Origin: Holophagales bacterium
GTDB taxonomy: Bacteria; Acidobacteriota; Thermoanaerobaculia; UBA5066
DNA: 64,000 nucleotides
Assembly (NCBI GenBank): GCA_016716705.1
Contig: JADJVF010000006.1
Location: 124,001-188,000, forward strand
Direction: 5' to 3'
A program made the translations under genes and the position numbers. Below the pieces are notes generated by a model. That model had not been told where the DNA came from and ran no database searches. It worked only from the letters and a program-made list of their open reading frames with translations. Positions within the stretch are counted from its first letter, which is position 1. The number at the start of each line of letters is the position of its first letter. Positions 60,626 to 64,000 of the stretch are shown here, piece after piece.

Positions 60626-63376
60626 ATGTTTCAAACTGGAAGGTTCTCGGTACCCGGGCTGGCGGGGATCCTCGTCGCGGCCCTCGTGGCCGCGGGCTGC
60701 TCCTCACAGTCCGGCCCCGCCTTCAACGCGGAGCCCGTAGCGTCCGCAGCTGGCGCCTCGGCGCCGGTCGTCCTGACGGGAGCCTCGCTCCTGATCGACG
60801 GCGACGCTCCCCGTCTCCTGCTGTCCGCCGAGGGGCCTCTGCAGCCGATGGTGTACGCCCGCGAGGGGTCCAGGACGCTCGTCGTGGACCTGCCCGGCAC
60901 CGTGGCAAGTCCGGGCCTCGAGCCCCCGCGAGCCGACGGCAAGCTCCTGACGCACCTCGACATGAGGTCCTTCACGGAGCTCGGCCGGCCTCAGATCCGC
61001 TTCGAGCTGACCGGGCGGGGCGCGCTGGACGCGAAGATTTCCGGGGACCCGGCTTCGCGCGCCATGACCGTGGCGCTCATCCCCCGGATCGACGAGCCGG
61101 TCGTCGCCCAGGCCGCTTCGGCCGGCGACACGCCGGCGAGCGTCGCCGAATCGCTCCCGGAGCCGTCACCGGTCCAGCGGGTCTCACCCGTCCCGGTCAT
61201 CGCTTCGACGGCCGGTCGCTCCGAGCCCGTCCTGGTGGCACAGCACGCGGCGGTGGGCAGGCCGGCCACGCGGCTGGCGCGTGTCGACGCCCGGCGAGTG
61301 GACGGTGCCCTCTCGGTCAAGCTGGAAGGCGACGGAGAGCTCTCGTACGAGGCCTTCACGCTATCGAATCCGCCGCGCTTCGTCCTCGACCTGAGCGGCG
61401 TGCAGAACGCTTCCAGGTTCCGGGCGCAGGACGTCGATTCCGGGGGCGTGACTCGCGTGCGGGTCTCGCAGTTCAGGACCGAGCCGACCGCAGTGACGCG
61501 GGTCGTCTTCGATCTCGCCGAGGAGTCGCTCCCGACGCTTCGGCAGAGCGCCTCGGGGGTTCAGGTCTCCTTCGCCGGCAGAATCGAAGCACCTGCTGCT
61601 TCGGTCCAGGTCGCGTCGGCGACTCCCGCGCCGATCGCACCGGTTCCCGCTGCTCCTGCTGCCGGTTCCTATGAGGCTCACGAGGCCGACGATGCGGACC
61701 AGCCGGTCGTGGAGGCTTCCCGGCCGGAGGCAGTGGCCGAGGCCCGGCCCGTGGTGGTCGTCGAGCCCCCGGTGGTCGCCCCCGAAACGGAAACGGCCCC
61801 GAGGCTCGTCGCGGCGGCCGCTCCTCCGATCCCGGCAGAGCCCGAGCGTCCGGTCGAGCCGGTCGTCGCAGCCGCTGCAACCGAGCCTCTCCCGGCGGCA
61901 CCTGCACCTGCACCTGCAGCCGCAGCGGTCCGGTCGGTCCCCGTGGCCCCGGTTCCCACGCGGCTCCCCGAGGCCGTAGCCGTCTCCTCGCCCGAGGTCG
62001 CCGTGATCGCGCCCGCCTCGCCCGCCCGTACCACCCGGAAACGGGTCGCTGCCGAGGACACCGCCCTTCTCGAAGCGGCAGAGACGCTCGCGGTCCAGCA
62101 GGAAAAGGACGGGCAGCCGAGGGACATCTCGAACCCGTTCGAGTCCCGTGCGATCGGCCAGACCGAGCGGCAGTACACCGGCGAGCCGCTCACGCTGAAC
62201 CTCAAGGACGCCGACATCAAGGACACGCTCCAGAAGTTCAGCGAGCTGACGAACCTCAACATCGTGCTCGACCCCGATGTCCGCGGGACCGTGACGGTCT
62301 CGCTCACGGACATCCCCTGGGACCAGGCCCTCGAGCTCATCCTCAAGATCAACGGGCTCGGGTACGTTCTCGAGGGCAACGTGATGCGGATCGCCGGGAC
62401 GCAGAAGCTGGCGTCGGAAGAGACGGGCCGGCAATCGCTTCTCAAGGCCCAGGAGAACAACCGACCGACGAAGACGGTCATTCAGAAGCTCTCGTACGCC
62501 ACGGCGGACGCGGCCGCCGCGACGGCGAAGAAGGTGATGTCGGCGCGGGGGGACATCTTCGTGGACTCGCGCTCGAACCTCCTCATCATCCGGGAGCTTC
62601 CGGAGTACCTCCCGACGGTCCTCGACCTCATCAAGAGCCTCGACACCGCGGTGCCGCAGGTCATGATCGAAGCGCGGATCGTGGAGGCGACCCGGACGTT
62701 CAGCAGGAGGCTCGGGATTTCCTGGGGCTTCAACGCGGTCGCGGACCAGACGACCGGAAACACGACCGGACTGATCTTCCCGAACAATGGCTCGGTGGCA
62801 GGGACCGTATCCCTGCCGAACGGCGCCGAGATCATCCGCGCGAGCCTCGGAAACGTCCTCGACACGTTCCGCCTCGACATGGCCCTGAGCGCCGCCGAGG
62901 CCCGCGGGCTCGTGAAGATCGTCTCCTCTCCGAAGATCCTGACGCAGACGAACAAGTCGGCTTCGGTCCAGTCCGGCTTCCAGATCCCGGTTCAGACGAC
63001 CGTCAACAACACCACGACGGTCCTCTACATCGACGCCACGCTCCGGCTCGACGTCACGCCACAGATCACCGCGGAAGGAACGGTCATCCTCGACATCAAG
63101 ATCCAGCGACGCGAACCGGCTCCGGGCACGAACGTGACCGGCGGCCAGAACGTCCCGCTCATCACCCGGGACGCCACGACGACCCTGATGGTGCGCGACG
63201 GCGGGACCGGGATGATCGCCGGCATCTTCAAGCTGACGGCCAACGATGGACAGAACATGATTCCCGGCCTCTGGAAGATCCCGCTCCTCGGGGGCCTCTT
63301 CCGGAACAAGACGACGTCCGAGGAAACGGATGAGCTCATGATCTTCATCACGCCGCGCATCATGAAGGCGCTCTGA
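60626..63376 (+). CDS. pilQ: Type IV pilus secretin PilQ with a lipobox
   Basis: A 916-residue outer-membrane secretin. A lipoprotein signal (LAGILVAALVAAGCSS, lipid-accepting Cys) starts it. Two AMIN domains follow (RTLVVDLPGTVASPG; PPRFVLDLSGVQNASR), then a long Ala/Pro/Val-rich linker, an STN part (LTLNLKDADIKDTLQKFSEL), an N1 domain and the secretin core (VEATRTFSRRLGISWGF, VKIVSSPKILTQTNKSASVQSGFQIPVQT, LLGGLFRNKTTSEETDELMIFITPRIM). I chose the ATG at 60626 because GGAGG lies just ahead and the lipobox then falls at the usual place. An ATG at 60557 would add 23 residues before the signal. Confidence 0.88.
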   Translation: MFQTGRFSVPGLAGILVAALVAAGCSSQSGPAFNAEPVASAAGASAPVVLTGASLLIDGDAPRLLLSAEGPLQPMVYAREGSRTLVVDLPGTVASPGLEPPRADGKLLTHLDMRSFTELGRPQIRFELTGRGALDAKISGDPASRAMTVALIPRIDEPVVAQAASAGDTPASVAESLPEPSPVQRVSPVPVIASTAGRSEPVLVAQHAAVGRPATRLARVDARRVDGALSVKLEGDGELSYEAFTLSNPPRFVLDLSGVQNASRFRAQDVDSGGVTRVRVSQFRTEPTAVTRVVFDLAEESLPTLRQSASGVQVSFAGRIEAPAASVQVASATPAPIAPVPAAPAAGSYEAHEADDADQPVVEASRPEAVAEARPVVVVEPPVVAPETETAPRLVAAAAPPIPAEPERPVEPVVAAAATEPLPAAPAPAPAAAAVRSVPVAPVPTRLPEAVAVSSPEVAVIAPASPARTTRKRVAAEDTALLEAAETLAVQQEKDGQPRDISNPFESRAIGQTERQYTGEPLTLNLKDADIKDTLQKFSELTNLNIVLDPDVRGTVTVSLTDIPWDQALELILKINGLGYVLEGNVMRIAGTQKLASEETGRQSLLKAQENNRPTKTVIQKLSYATADAAAATAKKVMSARGDIFVDSRSNLLIIRELPEYLPTVLDLIKSLDTAVPQVMIEARIVEATRTFSRRLGISWGFNAVADQTTGNTTGLIFPNNGSVAGTVSLPNGAEIIRASLGNVLDTFRLDMALSAAEARGLVKIVSSPKILTQTNKSASVQSGFQIPVQTTVNNTTTVLYIDATLRLDVTPQITAEGTVILDIKIQRREPAPGTNVTGGQNVPLITRDATTTLMVRDGGTGMIAGIFKLTANDGQNMIPGLWKIPLLGGLFRNKTTSEETDELMIFITPRIMKAL

Positions 63377-63397
63377 GGCCGGGACACGGAGCCGAAG

Positions 63398-63980
63398 ATG
63401 AAGAACCGAACCCCACTCGCCGCCGCCCTCCTCGTCGGAGTCCTCTCCGTGACCGGCTGCTCGTCCAACTCGCAAGGGGACGACGCCTCGCCCGTCTTTC
63501 TCTCCGTGGGGTACTCGCTGCTGCCGGAGGTCCTGGAACGTAGGTAGCGGGGCGCCGCTGCAGTTGGATCAGACGGACCTCCGATCGATCCTCAAAAACC
63601 CCGGAGGCGGCTCTTCGAGCTTCCTCGATACGCGCCTCGACGACTACATCGTCGAGTGGAAGCGGATCGACGGCGGGACGAAGGTCCCCGATCCGGAGAC
63701 CTTCGCGGGGAACGTGCTCATCCCGGCTGGGGGGAACTCCACCCTCTTGAACTACCCCTACATGTCCCGCACGGCCGTGCTCCGTGCGCCGCTCGATCAG
63801 CTTCTCCCGTTCAATGGCGGGATCGACCGGGAGACCGGCCGGAGCGAGATCCGTTGCCAGGCGACGGTGACCTATCGCGGACGGACGCTCTCCGGCCAGC
63901 CCGTCCGGGGCGTCGGTAGCTTCGGCATGACGTTCCTCTACAGCGCCGCGACGCAGGCCGTCGTCGGCCGGGTGAACTGA
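63398..63980 (+). CDS. Lipoprotein of unknown function after pilQ (one frameshift)
   Basis: About 193 residues. The front is a lipoprotein signal (TPLAAALLVGVLSVTGCSS, lipobox VTGC). The rest, in another frame, has LDQTDLRSILKNPGGGSSSFLDTRLDDYIVEWKRIDGG, then FAGNVLIPAGGNSTLLNYPYMSR and ATVTYRGRTLSGQPVRGVGSFGMTFLY. One G too many at 63533-63534 links LLPEVL to NVGSGAPLQ. No family was recognised; the beta-rich composition would suit an outer-membrane-attached accessory. ATG 21 bases after pilQ, so probably in the pilus operon. Confidence 0.6.
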
Positions 63981-63987
63981 GGACCGC

Positions 63988-64000
63988 ATGACGAAGGTGC
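63988..64000 (+). CDS. Start of a gene that leaves the window
   Basis: An ATG 7 bases after the lipoprotein stop, with TGAGGACCGC ahead, opens a frame beginning MTKV. Only four codons are visible, so nothing can be said of the product. Position suggests the same operon. Confidence 0.35.

Overview
The window is very GC-rich chromosomal DNA with dense genes, little spacer and many GTG starts and 4-base stop/start overlaps. Gene content points to a Gram-negative, free-living bacterium: outer-membrane barrel, pilMNOPQ with a secretin, SecDF-YajC, a bifunctional PBP, a Rel enzyme and a zinc-ribbon L28. The mix (FYDLN-acid protein, DUF3467, YhaO/YhaN pair, RsmH outside a dcw cluster, sigma54 activator with CBS/PAS sensors) suggests Acidobacteriota, possibly Thermoanaerobaculia-like. 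That placement is inference from gene content only. I saw no phage, insertion sequence, CRISPR array, rRNA or tRNA gene.

Layout. 0-9.8 kb: end of a glycyl-radical-enzyme activase, a barrel porin, a sigma54 activator, a rubredoxin/radical-SAM pair, a class II aldolase, a PBP1-type enzyme, an HhH-GPD glycosylase and a CMD-family protein. 9.8-13 kb (minus): class-V aminotransferase, DUF2752, TM2 and a membrane-anchored GcvH-like protein. 13.3-18 kb: NlpC/P60 and CapA-like proteins, queE/queC, an HD/HD-GYP protein. 18.1-23.8 kb: a lipid-modification operon (FAD oxidoreductase, DUF1365, CFA-type methyltransferase, DUF2062, second methyltransferase) and msrA. 23.8-24.2 kb: spacer with extreme G runs. 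24.2-36.7 kb: M64-like peptidase, RNA ligase-like protein, acyl-CoA dehydrogenase plus malonyl-CoA synthetase, FHA-GAF-cyclase, phosphofructokinase, PLP trans-sulfuration enzyme, rsmH, a secreted phosphodiesterase and a broken PepSY gene. 36.7-44.3 kb: secreted protein, PAS-LuxR regulator, pterin dehydratase, mnmA, AlkD-like protein, thioredoxin-like protein, DUF3467, TatT-like protein, cysE-type acetyltransferase, folK and the FYDLN protein. 44.4-53.1 kb: tgt-yajC-[yhaO-yhaN]-secD-secF. 53.1-57.4 kb: TerC, VTT-domain protein, rel, rpmB. 57.6-64 kb: pilMNOPQ, a lipoprotein and the start of one more gene.

The main caution is frame integrity. About sixteen conserved proteins are split by one- or two-base shifts, several of them in short G or C runs, mostly in the first 13 kb. 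Simple one-base corrections restore family sequence almost everywhere, so I annotate these as single genes probably carrying sequence errors and give each break point. Only the PepSY gene is too damaged to rebuild.

Functional links: queC/queE with tgt imply queuosine-type tRNA modification; mnmA, serine acetyltransferase, the trans-sulfuration enzyme and the class-V aminotransferase touch sulfur metabolism; tgt-yajC-secDF is the usual secretion cluster, here interrupted by a YhaO/YhaN nuclease-ATPase pair; pilMNOPQ is the type IV pilus assembly operon, with an unusual lipobox on PilQ and none on PilP. Two genes (the YhaN-like ATPase and the malonyl-CoA synthetase) appear to start with CTG overlapping the previous TGA.
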